A stretch of DNA of 62,003 bases, taken from the NCBI GenBank assembly GCA_037176905.1, contig JBBBWG010027634.1, positions 1-62,003 of the forward strand, read 5' to 3'. Shown in pieces: positions 26,859-43,500 of this stretch (position 1 is the stretch's first letter; the number at the start of each line of letters is the position of its first letter). This DNA is from Azolla pinnata (Eukaryota > Streptophyta > Polypodiopsida > Salviniales > Salviniaceae). The notes beneath the pieces are model-generated. The model ran no database searches. It had not been told where the DNA came from and was given only the letters and a program-made list of their open reading frames with translations. Made by a program: the position numbers and the translations under genes.

Positions 26859-26860
26859 AT
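26219..26860. repeat. AAATA/AAGTA microsatellite with higher-order repeat
   Basis: Simple-sequence DNA of AAATA, AAACA, AAGTA and GAATG units. A block containing CAAATAAATGAATGAATAAA, then GGTAAATAAATAAG and AAGTAAGTAACTAAAT occurs at about 26355-26420 and again at 26550-26619, so a period of about 198 bp is superimposed on the simple repeat. The Tyr/Leu/Ile/Phe-rich open frames are artefacts. Confidence 0.85.
26620..26719. other. Assembly gap (100 N)
   Basis: Exactly 100 N, the usual placeholder for a gap of unknown size. Sequence on both sides belongs to the same AAATA higher-order repeat, so the gap most likely marks a collapsed or unspanned array. Confidence 0.97.
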
Positions 26861-26879
26861 TCTGCTTTCTTCTTCATCT

Positions 26880-29303
26880 CCTTCTTCTACTCTTCTTCTT
26901 CGTCTTCGTCTTCGTCTTCGTCTTCTTCGTCTTCTTCTTGTTTTGCTTTGTGTGCGGTAAAAGGCACGCCATGGCGTTTCTCTGTCTCCTGCGTTGATTC
27001 CAGGAGCCGTATTTCCATGGAAGCTTCCTGAACGCGTGAAAGAGAGAGCGAGAGAGAGAGCAAAAGAGAAGGAGCTGCTTTCCGATTTCTTCTTCTTCTT
27101 CTTCTTCTTCTTCTTCTCTCAGATCTGATCAGATCGGGATCGGAGATCACCTCTCCTTCCAGGGACGCGTTCTTCTTCGAGCGGATCGGTCAGATTCTTC
27201 GTCCGGATCCTCAGAAGGTTAGTTCCGCCCCTCCCTCTCTGTGCCTGCGTTTTTCTGCATACCTGTAAATGTTCAAGGTCATCCATTTCTTCCTGAATGT
27301 CCTGATCTCTCTTTCTTCTCTCTCCCTCTGTCCATCTCTGTGTCTTTACTCGATCTTCTTCCTTGATTCACACATAGTCATTCTGTTTGTGGTTACGTTT
27401 GTTTTTTCTTCATCTGTTATTCAATCCCCGTTTCCTTCAGGATCCGAGAAGATATCTATACTAAAAATTTTCTTCTCTCCGCAATTTCGTCATCATCTGG
27501 ATCTGGAAAGCTATCCCTCGTGGCTTCTTGTTTTGCTATTTGCTTTCCTTAGAAGGCTTCTTGTTTTTGTTGTCATTAAAACCATTATTTCAATAGAAAC
27601 GCTTCTTTCTCCTCGCAACTATGGAGTCAATTCATATACTATCTTCCTTCTTCTCTGTCTTGATGTCCGGCCCTCTCACGCTGATTTTTCATCACTTTCT
27701 CCGTAGACACTCAACTCTTCCAATTGGATATGCGTCCTGCTAGACGAGGCTTGAGCTGTAACAATTTAACTTCTTTTTCTCACAAGATCGAATTTCATAA
27801 ACGTGCAGAAATATTTCCTCTTAGAAATTTCGAATCTCTTTGTTTTCCCTCTCTCTTCCCTCTCTCAATGAATTTATTATCTTTCTACCAACGTTTTCTG
27901 AAGATTCTACCAACGTTTTCTTCTTCAGAAAATGCAGAAGTTCTTTCTTTCTTTCGCAAATTTATTTGCTTTTGTTCCTACTTTGTGACTTTATTTCTTG
28001 TTCGATCATTTTTTAGTGTCTTATTGTCAATAGTTGAGTATTTGCACCTATGCACTTGTGTCCTCCCCTTCGTTTTATATAATCATCTTTGTTATTTTTG
28101 GTTCATACTATTTAATATATCTTATCGTTTTTCAACCGGTTAAGTTTGTTTCCTAATTGACTGGTTGCTTATAATGAAAGATTGTATAGCAATTTCATTA
28201 TATTTGCTGATTGATAACAATGTTGCTACAATCCCAACTCTTTTCAAACGTTTGTCCAGACATGGATGAATATTGGAGCTTCCTTTTTGGAAACTGTTGA
28301 TGGCAGTTTATAGTCAAGTAACTTGTGAAGAGTCAATTTGTATCTTGGAATGAATGTCGCAGTTCAGTAGATTTGGAATGTAGAATGCAGCAAGGCAGCC
28401 AAGTAATAACCTCTTTTCCCGGGGAGACTTGAGCTTGGGCGTGCAAGTGTATTCCAGAGAATAATAATATGGCATAGCCTTTTGAATATAGTAAGATGTA
28501 GTTTCTACCTTGAGAAACATAATGAAGTTTAGAACATGTTATAGAGACACTTTGAGTATTACGTATCTGAGTTTTTATTACTAGGCTAAACACATCAAGA
28601 TGCAGTGCTCGTATTGAGATGAGGTACACAGAAGAATTTACAGCAAGGAACAAAGATTACTTTTCTATGTGACATTATTTTCCTGACCCTTTACTGTTCG
28701 GGTTGTTCGTAAACTGAATTAATATAGAAAGTTATCTGAATGGTCATCAGATTGGATCTCTGGCGATTCTCTTGAAGAGAGCAAACTGCTTATTACAGTT
28801 TTTGTGACTGTGATTGTATCTCACTAACTTATAAAACCCGATTTCTCTTTTTTTAATACTCTATATTTATTTCAAGGTAAAATAAGTAGGTCATCCCGAT
28901 CAAAGTTTCAAGGAAGATGGCATACAACTGTGAAGGAATGGATCCGCAGTTTTCTTCTGGCTTGGCATTGCAAGACCTTGTGTTAAAGTTGCTGTTTCAT
29001 GCAAGGCCCGAAGTAGAGTGGGTTACTGGATAAACCTATGAGTTCCCAGCATTATTCTCTGGGATAAGTAGAATAAGAATGATCTCCCCTATAGATTCCA
29101 ATGTTCTTTTGGTTCGGGAATCAGAGGATGTATTCTTTAGCTTTTCTAGTAGGACGCATATCACTCTTCATGGTTACATTGCTGAGATAAATCACAAGAA
29201 TAGTCAGAACAGATACACAGACTTGAAGGAAGTAAACCTTTCCAATTTCAACAACATGCCGTTTAGTATTATCTGATAGGACTTGTCAGGCGCCTTGGTC
29301 ACG
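26880..29303 (+). promoter_or_regulatory. Probable promoter, 5' UTR and leader intron of the MAK-type kinase gene
   Basis: CTT/TCG-rich sequence at 26880-27130 and a GAGAGA tract, then a plausible leader-exon donor (AGAAG|GTTAGT near 27219) followed by more than 1.5 kb of T-rich, intron-like sequence up to the start codon at 29304. This is the typical arrangement of a plant gene with an intron in the 5' UTR. The transcription start and the leader-exon boundaries cannot be fixed from sequence; the 100-aa-class frames in this stretch have no family resemblance. Confidence 0.35.
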
Positions 29304-33608
<4,305 letters not shown>

Positions 33609-34703
33609 GTTCTCTAGAAGAGAATACAGTAGTTAGTGAACAGCTTGGGTAGAAAGCGAAGGGTTTTGTTAAGGAGTACATGTTTTGTGATTGGATACAC
33701 TTTTCTTGGGTTTGTGACTGTGATTTGGAGATTTCTCTCGGTTTTGTGATTGTGATTGTGATTTGAAGATTTCTGGTTTTTGTAATTTGGATTGCACCAT
33801 AAAGTTGGATGGATGATGGAATAAATATAATGGTTTTATTGATATTGCTGGCTCTGGGGAGACAAGCATATTTGAGCATGTGTGCTGTGGCAAAAATTGA
33901 TTAGTTTGCAATGGAACATGTGAATGTTGGTGAGTTTCAGCTCAATGTTCAACTAGATAGATGCACTTTGAGCAATATGCTGAAAGCATTTAAATAAAGC
34001 TAAGCCAAAGTTTTCTCAGGAATGAATGGAAGTGTCTTGATCTTCGGGCAAACAAAATTGTGATGAAAAGCCTATGTTTGTGAGCCCATGTTTGTGAGCT
34101 AGTATAAAAGAATGAATGGATTGTGGGGATACCTTTGATTGTGAACAAAAGAATGTGATGAAAAGCCCATGTTTGTGAGCCCATGTTTGTGAACTAGTAA
34201 AAAAGAATGAATGGATTGTGGGGCCACCTATGATTCTGAACATAAAAAAAATGTGCTCATCTATCTAGATGATCGATCTTGGATCTGATGATGATTTTGT
34301 GAAAAAACAGTCTAGACTGTCTTACACAATCTGCCATTGAATCACAATAAGTTATAGCCATATACGTTAGAACTGATAATTAAGGCAGGTAGCCATATGA
34401 GTCAGCAACCGGCATCTATGAAGAACCACCACCACAAAGCAAACGAACTGCTAATTAAAGGCAGATTCCTGTGGAATGAATGTTTACAGTGGAGAAGATG
34501 ATGATGGCTATCAAACGCGGATGTTGAATCTTTATCTGCAAGACATTTGGGATAATTTAAACCATAAATTGATAAGATAACCCCCCAGCCAACAAGCTCG
34601 AGTCCATAGAAATTGCTTCTTTGCTGGATTGATACAATAAAATTGGTAGCCCTCATATGAGTAGCCATGAAGTAGGACCATAGCTTAACACCATTCTCAG
34701 CCG
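33609..34703. other. Region between convergent genes
   Basis: Holds the 3' UTRs of the kinase gene and of the minus-strand CFAP298 gene. A GTGATTGTGATTTGG/TTTTGTGATTG-rich stretch lies at 33700-33790, and a two-copy tandem duplication at 34061-34250. No gene seen. Confidence 0.5.
34061..34250. repeat. Tandem duplication, 95-bp unit, two copies
   Basis: GATGAAAAGCCYATGTTTGT at 34062 recurs at 34157, followed in both copies by GAATGAATGGATTGTGGGG. The copies differ at only a few positions, so the duplication is recent. It lies in the 3' region shared by two convergent genes. Confidence 0.8.
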
Positions 34704-37700
34704 CTATTTGTAGCGTATACTGGTAGTTCCTTGGAACTGACACTTGAGCATCTTTGGATCAGCCCATGGTGAGTTTGTGTATGAATCATCTTCGTTTTCT
34801 TCCAGCTTCTGCAACATCACCATCACCATAAACACACATAATCATCATATACATAGTTCCCAGACTTCTAAACATATTCTTTTCAAAGCTATTTACTCCG
34901 CTTTCGGACATCCCAAGCCTTAATTTACTTAGCGCCTAGTGGCAATATCTTAATTTCTCTTGAAAAAGCCAACTCACTCCAGCAAGTATACTACATAAGG
35001 AAAAGGCAATTTGTTTCGACGTTGCTTATACTTAATCAATCAAGTAAACAATAAGGAAGTTCAAGGCACCATTGAGCTATCAGTAAACCATTTCTTAAAT
35101 TTGTAAAATACCTTCTGCTCTTTCTGTTGCTTGTAATGCCAAGCCATCATTGCCTTCTGGGTCTCTGCATCAACAGGCTGAAAAGAAAAGCCAAAAAGCA
35201 AGAAACATGACCGCAGATACTTATATGAATCAGTAAGAGACTATATTTTTGAACAAGATTCATACTGGTTCACGAGGTGGTGGTGCACGCCCTCGGGCTT
35301 GTAATTTCACTATCACCTGAATTTGTTTTCAAAAATGATAAAAAAGCAAAAAATTATTTATCTTGTTGTCGACTGTTTCAAACCAGACATCTTTACATCA
35401 CTTAAATCCTTCAAAAGAAACCAAAACTAGCATTCCTACTGTCTAAATCGATGTGTTTTAGCACCCACCCAGCCCCCGGCCAAAGTTTAGGGTTTAGGGT
35501 AGCCATACCAGCCATTGGTAGATGATTGGTTATTTTCAAAGAAAGCTCTATCCAGGGCTACCAATATTTTGAGCTGCAAGGAGGTTTTTGAGAGCTGTGC
35601 CCCCAATAATAGGAACCAAGCTCTAAATATCATCTATTTGACCTGTTCTATGATGGGTACCAAATGACACACTTGGGTATATCAATACGAAAGCTCTCAA
35701 TACACATGTAAACAAACAAACAAACATTACACTTCCCAACACTTCTGCAATCACGATAGTATGAAATGCATATAACACATTAGATAAGGGAGAGCCGAAG
35801 GTTCTATTTGTGTGTGTACGCATTATCACCTTAGTCTTGTCATTCCTCCCAACATGGTCAGAGAGCTTTTTATCACGTATGAGCTCCTTGCCTGCCCACC
35901 ACACTGATGCTGAATCAGGGTCCATCAAATCTCCATCTGAGAAAAAATAAAAAAAAACATATCCCTGTTCTGAATCAATAGTGAAAAACCAAAAGGAAAG
36001 CAAAACAAGTAGGTGCGAAAACAGCTCTATTTTTCCATCCACATTCGGCCTATATGCAGGTAGGGATGTAAGATATGGCAGTGTATTAACCTTTGTGTGA
36101 AGGTATGTATGTGTGGTGTGAGGATAAATCGGTGTTAAAATCACACATAAGATTCATATAAAGGTTTGTAGCTATGATGTGAAGATGTTTCGACCTTTTT
36201 ATGGCACATAAGATATGTGTGCAAGTAAGGTATACGTGTAGACCTTTGAAGGTGCCATTCAGTAATTGATGAACTGGATCACAACTTGGAAGACCCATGG
36301 GGTAACAGATCATCACCGCTCCCCTCACGTTTGCAAGAGCTTCTCTCAGATGGTTCACATTGAGCACCACCTTATGAAGTACTTGCTCCTGTCTCATTAC
36401 CACCAAATCCATGAATTTCCACAATTCTCAAAGCACAAACCTAGCCCTAATTTCAAGAAGAACAAGAAATAAACCACAAGAAGTATTCAAACCTAGTATG
36501 TTTACTAGAAAGGAATCCAAGAATGCACTACATGTTGTGGTTTTCTAAGAATCTCATCTTATTTTGTATTTTCTTTTATCCCTCGGCAAAATGTACGACT
36601 CAGTTCTTGTCTGTGAAAAAAGGGCCAGAGTCCATCCTTTGTAACAAAGAGGAAAACACAATTCCATGTGAACCGGCTTGACAGTATGGTAAAGTAAAGT
36701 GATATCACATTCTATTTAACCTAGGCAGAGACCTAAGTTATAGCTGAGATTATGGCCGTGTTCTGTAAGCCAATGTGACAAATAGTTAAAAAGAAGTGAA
36801 AATTAGAAGTGTTGAGGATTCAAACCCACAACCAAATGTTGGTAGACTATCACTAGAAGTATCACGTTATGTTCGAATTAAAGGAGAAGTTATTACAGAT
36901 ATGGTATATGTGGGCTTCATGAGCTTTTTAGTTTGAAAAAATATGAAGAACAATCTATAGTTTCTTCGAATTGTTCCCTTATCTGTTATATAACTAGTGC
37001 CCTGTTGAAAAAATAGTATGTACTAGACAGAGCTCTTTGTTTTTTTCCATTCTACTAGGTAAGAGAGAGGCAGATAGAAAAACAGACAGACCTTTGACAC
37101 GCATGATTCTGCTTCTGCTAGTGCTTTTCGTAAAGTTGCAGCAACAGCAGGATCACATGCTGCATAGACCAAATTCTACTGTTATTCGATCCCGTACAAG
37201 TTAAAAAAGAAGAAGAAGAAAATTTCTCATTTCTCATCTATTCTCAGCGAGCACCTATCCAAATAATCAGAGAGAAAGGTCGGTTCCAGATCAAAAAACC
37301 TTTTCCCTTTTCCCACTCATGAAAGAATAAGAAAGGCCGAGAAAATGCCACAAGATCATTGGCAACTGGCCAGAACATTATATAGCACACATCCTTTTAG
37401 TTTTTCACCTATGCAGATTCTCATTTCATAGGGATGGGGATGGACATTTGCAGAATTACATACATACATAAACACGTGCCAGAAGTGGTTCAAAGTACTG
37501 AAATACGACTTCTTGCACTGGAAGTAAGATCACTTCAAATTACTCTTGAAACTACATGACAGCCCAAAACAAGCTAACAATCCTAGCATGTTCATACATA
37601 TACATAGATACATAAATTGGCATATACACAGGCATGCATGGATCCAAACATGCATACATAGACCCGTACATACTTACATGCAGACATGCATGCATATATC

Positions 37701-38572
37701 TATTATCGATGCATGTATACATACAACCAGACACACATGCATACTCTACGTGCATACATGCAGACATCTATGCATGTATATAGACATACATACATACATC
37801 AATGCCTGCGTACATACACCAAGACACACACACATGCATACATCGATGCCTGCGTACATACACCAAGACACACACACATGCCTGCGTACATGAATTGTGG
37901 ACATCAGTGCACGCATACATGCATACATCGATGCGTAGGAACATGAATGCAGACATCTGTGCATGCATACATGCATACATCGATGCGTAGGAACATGAAT
38001 GCAGACATCCGTGCATACATACACGCATACATCGATGCGCAGGAGCATGAGTGCAGACATCTGTGTATGCATACATCTATGTGCAGGAACATAAATGCAG
38101 ATTAGGGTTTAGGGTTTAGGGTTCAGGACATCTGTGCATGCATACGGACAAACATAGGTATGCGTACATACATCCAGAGATGCAGGCAGGCAGATGTCAG
38201 ACAGAGATTCAAGGAAGCAGTCTGAGAGACGAACTCACCTTCACCCGTGCGTTTTCCTGCGGGATCCTTGAGGTAGAAGGGTCCATGGGGCCTTCGAGGG
38301 TTGCTGCTGCTGCTGCTACATTCGCCTCCGCGTTCTTGCCCACCCTCGCCTTCGTCGTCGTCGCTGTCCTCTCCCTGCTCACCAGAGGCGCCCGCAAGGC
38401 GAGAGGGCCCGTACAGGCACAGCTGTTGGCCCTCGGCGGCTAAGACGAAGAGGCGAAGCTGCAGGTTGTGGAGGAGGACGAGGTCTCGCAGGAGGAGATC
38501 GACGCTCTGAGAAGCGGGGAACTCGTGGAGGAACTGCCGCTCCTCGCTCTGCTTCACGTGGACAAGAACCAT
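34704..38572 (-). CDS. CFAP298: CFAP298 (C21orf59, Kurly) homologue
   Basis: Cilia- and flagella-associated protein; in animals and algae it is needed for axonemal dynein-arm assembly and cilium motility. Seven exons (minus strand): 38239-38572, 37092-37159, 36244-36388, 35830-35936, 35266-35316, 35112-35177, 34704-34808; 876 nt, 291 aa, against about 290 aa for the human protein. Landmarks in family order: MVLVHVKQSEERQFL at the start, PFYLKDPAGKRTGEA, the block LREALANVRGAVMICYPMGL, WWAGKELIRDKKLSDHVGRN with DKTKVIVKLQARG, PPPREP, and EENEDDSYTNSPWADPKMLK near the end. Phase is kept at all six introns, all GT-AG. Exon 1 is GC-rich and carries an acidic/Ser insertion (EDSDDDEGEGG then SSSSS, about residues 67-90). 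Exon 2 begins at the acceptor ATGCAG|CATGTG, the only one that keeps the frame. Intron 1 (37160-38238) contains a CATA minisatellite and a telomere-like tract. Identification is strong; the role in this plant is open. Confidence 0.9.
35486..35500. repeat. Short interstitial telomere-type repeat (TTTAGGG)2 in CFAP298 intron
   Basis: TTTAGGGTTTAGGGT, two units, inside the intron between exons 4 and 5 of the CFAP298 gene. Confidence 0.7.
37590..38200. repeat. CATA minisatellite in CFAP298 intron 1
   Basis: CATACATGCATACATCGATG-type sequence. In its right half a unit of about 58 bp with the core CATCGATGCGTAGGAACATG then AATGCAGACATCTG repeats about four times (37920-38100). It also holds two copies of ACATACACCAAGACACACAC. 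Frames through it are artefacts. Confidence 0.85.
38102..38123. repeat. Interstitial telomere-type repeat (TTTAGGG)3 in CFAP298 intron 1
   Basis: Three consecutive TTTAGGG-type units inserted within the CATA minisatellite, which continues on both sides of it. Confidence 0.8.
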
Positions 38573-40522
38573 GGCTATGTCCCTCTGTGTTGTTTCCTCT
38601 GTTTTCTCTGTTTCCTCTGTTCCTCTTGTTTTCTCTGTTTTTTTCTCTCGGATTCGGTTAAACTGTGTCCGAATGGCAGTTAACGGTTAAAAACGGTTAG
38701 AACTATTTCTTCATGAGAAGTCAAGTTTCAGGGAACTCGCAATCTCTTCTGCTCCGTCCATTCATCGCTCAATCGGAATTAGACCACAGACGTGTGTAGA
38801 TAGATCGATAGATGAAGAGATATATGGATAGATGATGGATAGATAGGGAGATAGATAGATCTATGGATAGACAGACCAATTGATCGACCGATACACCATT
38901 TCGTTCATGAATTGGCAAATTATGCAGACAACTAGACAAATCGAACGATTGCCTAGCTAGACACAGACAATTTTACCTGCCGATCAAAGCATCGGTTGCC
39001 TAATCCTTTGTGTCAAGCTGTACCTGAATTTTTACTCTCTCTCTTCCATCAATGCAATGAAAGCCACAATATATTTATAGGTGAATTAGGCAAATACACA
39101 GATCGTGTTATCAACTGCCTCAAGAGATTGTATCATAGACGAGCTTGATTAGAGATGGATCAAGCAGATGGATGCTTTGATCCTTAGATCATATCACATA
39201 TGGAGTATATCAAATGGTAGACGGACTGGATAATTCGCATCGACCTCATAATTTTTACTAGATTGATTTTACTAAGCAAATTGATCATACCACCGATGGA
39301 TCAAATAGATGGACTATTATAGAAGTAAATAAAAAAGATGAACAGATAGGAAACATCAAGCAAACAGAATTTCAATGATACAACATCAGTACAAATAACT
39401 TCACCAAAACATATATAGATACAAAACTCTAAACCTCCATCACATGCTTTATGACATACAATTACCACATGACTGATCTTCAAGAGCCTCATATCAAGAG
39501 AACATAAACCCTGCGCATTTTTAAGCATAAGATCTCCGATCAATGTATAAAAGCATAAAAAGATAGCAAGTCGGCATTCAAATCCACGGAGATGCCTGGG
39601 ACTTATTTCAGACTACAATTATGGAAGGAAGAATGATACACATCAGAAGGATAAGATTTTAACTGTCTGAATGGATGAATTTAACTGATGCCACCTTCTA
39701 AAGGGATAAATTTAACTAATCACAGATTTTGGCGATGATCATTTCCCACTTTGTATCAAATAAGTTTCCATGACACATTTGCAGTCTTTTCCTCTGTCTC
39801 TCAACATAAGCAGCAGTAGCTTATGAATCTCTTCTGATTCTCTTCAGTTACTCTGGACCTCTTCTTATTTCTGCTCCCCGATATGCAAATGAATCAATTC
39901 GCACCTTTCAGAAGATGCCACCAGATCATAGAGAGAGCCTAAAATAATCGCACACCCAACATTTTAGAGGGCGATAGTATTTCCATTTTCATACCGTGTT
40001 TATTGTATACAAAAAGAGCCACGGTGATCTAATCTCCATACACTCTGTCGATAACTTTGCAGCAAATCCTCATGCTGAGGTGACTCTTTTATCATATGGG
40101 TATATCTGTATAGCAGTTGATTCTTCCCTCCTATGTCCAAGGGACTTCTGCCTACTCTCTCTACACCTATCAAGAGAAAAACGACAGAAGATTAGCTTGC
40201 TAAAAAGCAAAAAGACAAATTGCTCAAGCTGTAATGTGCGAAAACAACACAAGTTTTCCAAATGAGGACAATTAACAGCCCAGATCCAAACAAAGCAAAA
40301 CAAACAGCTCAGATTTCTCACTCCCAAACAGACTAAAACCACAGCCCAAAACCCTCATCCTAAGCACAGAAAACAGCAAGAAAATGTCATTCACTATGAG
40401 CAAAGAAGAAACGACCCAAATCCCCCACACCCAAGTAAAAGGAAACAAAGTCAGTTCCCCTCATGTTTAAGAAAAGATAATAGATTGGTATGTACCACCT
40501 GAAAGAAAAAATCGGCGGAATA
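38573..40522. other. Region between tandem genes CFAP298 and WDR20-like
   Basis: From the right of the CFAP298 start codon there is a CTCTGTTTTCTCTG-type repeat (38578-38645), likely leader, then a GATA/GATC-rich simple repeat (about 38797-38880). Then comes ordinary AT-rich sequence up to the stop codon of the WDR20-like gene, whose 3' UTR should lie left of 40523. No other gene seen. Confidence 0.5.
38797..38880. repeat. (GATA)n-type simple repeat
   Basis: TAGATAGATCGATAGATGAA and similar units, interrupted, about 85 bp, roughly 230 bp upstream of the CFAP298 start codon. Confidence 0.7.
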
Positions 40523-43500
40523 TCAATGTTTACTGTTTCCACTGCTCAGCTTGCCACTGCTGTTGCTAGTAGTTGAGTTAGCATCATCAGATGTAACATT
40601 AGAGTTATTATCCGGTCTTGCCCATACTTTAACATGCCCTTCATGGCAAACGGTTAAGATAGCATCCCTTGTGAATACGATTCCAGATAATGGTTCGACA
40701 TGGACACGATGAGCTACAACAGGTGCAAGCTTTGGAACCTCTCTCCTTACAGGTGGTGGTTGCAATACTCCAAACCGATGTTGTGGATTGTCCCAGTATG
40801 ATGCTTGCCCACCTCCACTACTCGAAGTTGGAGAGCCTCCTGAAGGAGCAAATCTTCTAAGAGGCATCACTACCTCATCCATGGAAAGATCCCAAAGAAG
40901 TAGCTGAGTATCCTGAAGTCACGAAAATACTTAATAACCAACCATTCATCAATTAATGTGACACTTATCTATTATATAACTAGGGTTTAGGGTTTAGGGT
41001 ACAGATTGGTAATGTGAATAGATCTGTCTGGGGCCTAAACAGCATTGAACAAACTTGTGTAAAAGCACCTGTCCGACAGAGCCAAAGCGGTAAGTTACAG
41101 AATCAGTATTGCCATCTGAAGCAGGTTGCGTCCAGAAGGAATCAAATGCAACTCCGCTAACCTGACACACGTAGGATAGGGTCAGACTTTCAGAACAAAA
41201 ACTCAACAGAAAAGAGTAATCATGGACAAGGTGAAAGGGATTGGCAAAGTAGCTGCACAAATTTGCAGTGGGTTGAGCCTGACCCTAGAATCCCCCAAGT
41301 CATACGGCCGACACTGAAATCACTGGGCTTCTTTATTCTTCCAAACTGCTTACGATAACTCTTTGGAGTTTCCACGAATGACAGACAAGGGGGTAGCAAC
41401 CTAAACCTCCTAATGGTGAAAGGTACTGCAGGGTTTGCACCTGTAAATGGCCTTTGTGCTTCCCAGCAGGCTTCCGGAAGAAACTGTCGTGGCCCTTGGA
41501 GGCTGTCAGCTCTCGAATTTGTGATGACAATATGAGCTCCAGAATAGTCTCAAAGTGTCAAATTGGATTCAGTTACACAGAAAAGACCCCAATAAAACAA
41601 GAGGAGACCTAGTCCAAATTCCAGGTTGACTGACAAGGCTACAACAATTGAATCAAAGACGTGCTACCAAGGATGGATTCTGTTGATTAAGTATGAGCAC
41701 CAAAACTAAGTTCATGAGACAGCTGTGCGAAAAGGTGGTTCCCATTGAGCTTTGGTTTTCTTACGCCAAGTGCACTTTGCACCAGGATTGGAATATAAAG
41801 ATATAAGAAATAGTGAAGATCGAATCATTGGAAGCTGTGCAACTGATAAGAAGAAGAAAGAGACCACATAATTTCAATTGACCCTCTTTCACCAGAAGTT
41901 AATTTTGAAACATGGCCCCAATAATTAGCAGCATCATAAGAACTATTGATAGCATAATAATGGCAGTCTAAAATTTCCTGACTAATCAAATTTGAAGAGG
42001 GGTCAGTATAAGTACGCATCTAACCAAGGCTAAAGTAAAGAGTTCATGTCTTATCTCTCTATGTGTGAAATTGAATATCATGTTTGTTATGTGTTAAATA
42101 ACACAGTAACCATTTAATCATTCGGTGATAAGAATTTAGGTTGCTAAAGAGTTCATCTCTTATCTCCCTAAATCAAATAATGAAAGATTTTCTGGCACAC
42201 TGGCAAAGGAGTTACCCAAGAGTTATGCCCTTCACCCCAGGCTACAACAGCATGATCTTCCATACTCCAAACTTGGACTAGGTCATCTTCACCTCCTGTC
42301 AGCACATACTTGCTGTCCATGCTAAACAAAACAAAACATCAACTTCATTACAAAGACCTAGACACAAACAAGTCAAGTTCTACAATTTTACACCCAAAAG
42401 GGTTATGAATTCAGTGAAGCACGAATAATAGCAGTATTCAACATGATGTATATAATACATTAATCTAGAACTTGTTATCTGCATAAAGAGCATGGACCAA
42501 ATTTTCACATTATCAGCACATTTCCTAATTATAAATCAGAAGAAAGTGTAGTGGACCACACTACCTCCATGCACAGCATAAGAGAGCACCAAAGTAGCTT
42601 TTTCCACCAGACAAAAGCTGTTCTGTCTTGAAATCAAATATCCGAAGGTATCCTGTTAAAAATTGCCAATGTGTTTCTCACAGGACCAATGATCGGGGAT
42701 GCTCAAATATTGCTTCAAAAAGACAACCCAAGTCAGCATGTGCTTACCATCTCTTCCAACAGTTGCCAAGAACATCCCATCGACTGAAAATGCAATCCCA
42801 TTAATAGAACCTTGGCAGATATGCCATCTGGCCATAGGGTTGCTCTGCAATATTTAATTTTGAGTAATCAGGACAACTGTGCTTACATCAAATTTCCCTT
42901 ACATCCTTCTATTCCATTCCAGGAGAGGACTGTTTCCAGTTGTGCAGGCTTGCTTTCTCTCCTCGCTTTAATTTTTTAGTAATTTAGGCAGGGGGTGTTT
43001 GAGACTTCTTGATGGTTTTAGTGCCTTTAATATATAATCAGGAAAATGAGATGCAACGATTTCCTATTGACCCCTTCCCACACCTTAATAAGATCAATCT
43101 CTTCAACCCACAACAGACCTTGAAGATCTAGAGCTACTGTTTACTTTATTCTGTACTTGAAGAAGTGTATGCATTGGTCTGTTTTTTATATGCCTCATCA
43201 ATTTTACCAAGATCATCAGGATCAAAATAATGCAACGAAAAAGAAAGCCCAATCGGGAGAGGGAGAGACAGAAAAATGAAAGAAAACCTTGCTGGATCTC
43301 GCGTGAGAAACATGGAACTGTGTGACTTCTTTGACAGGAGGAAAACTGGCATCGATGCTTCCTTCTTTATTCTAGAACACCATTAGCATGTTAAAACGAA
43401 TGGCACAAGAAAATAAATAAATACATTCCATAGAATTGCAAGAGGATGATTTACTTTATCATAGACATAAATGTTTCCATCAGCATGAGCAACAACAAAA

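Noticed and set aside
26185..26877. Frames rich in Leu, Ile, Phe and Tyr resembling membrane proteins
   Set aside because: Produced by the AAATA repeat read on the minus strand; they also run across the N gap.
37546..38092. Cys/His-rich frames on both strands
   Set aside because: Artefacts of the CATA repeat inside CFAP298 intron 1.
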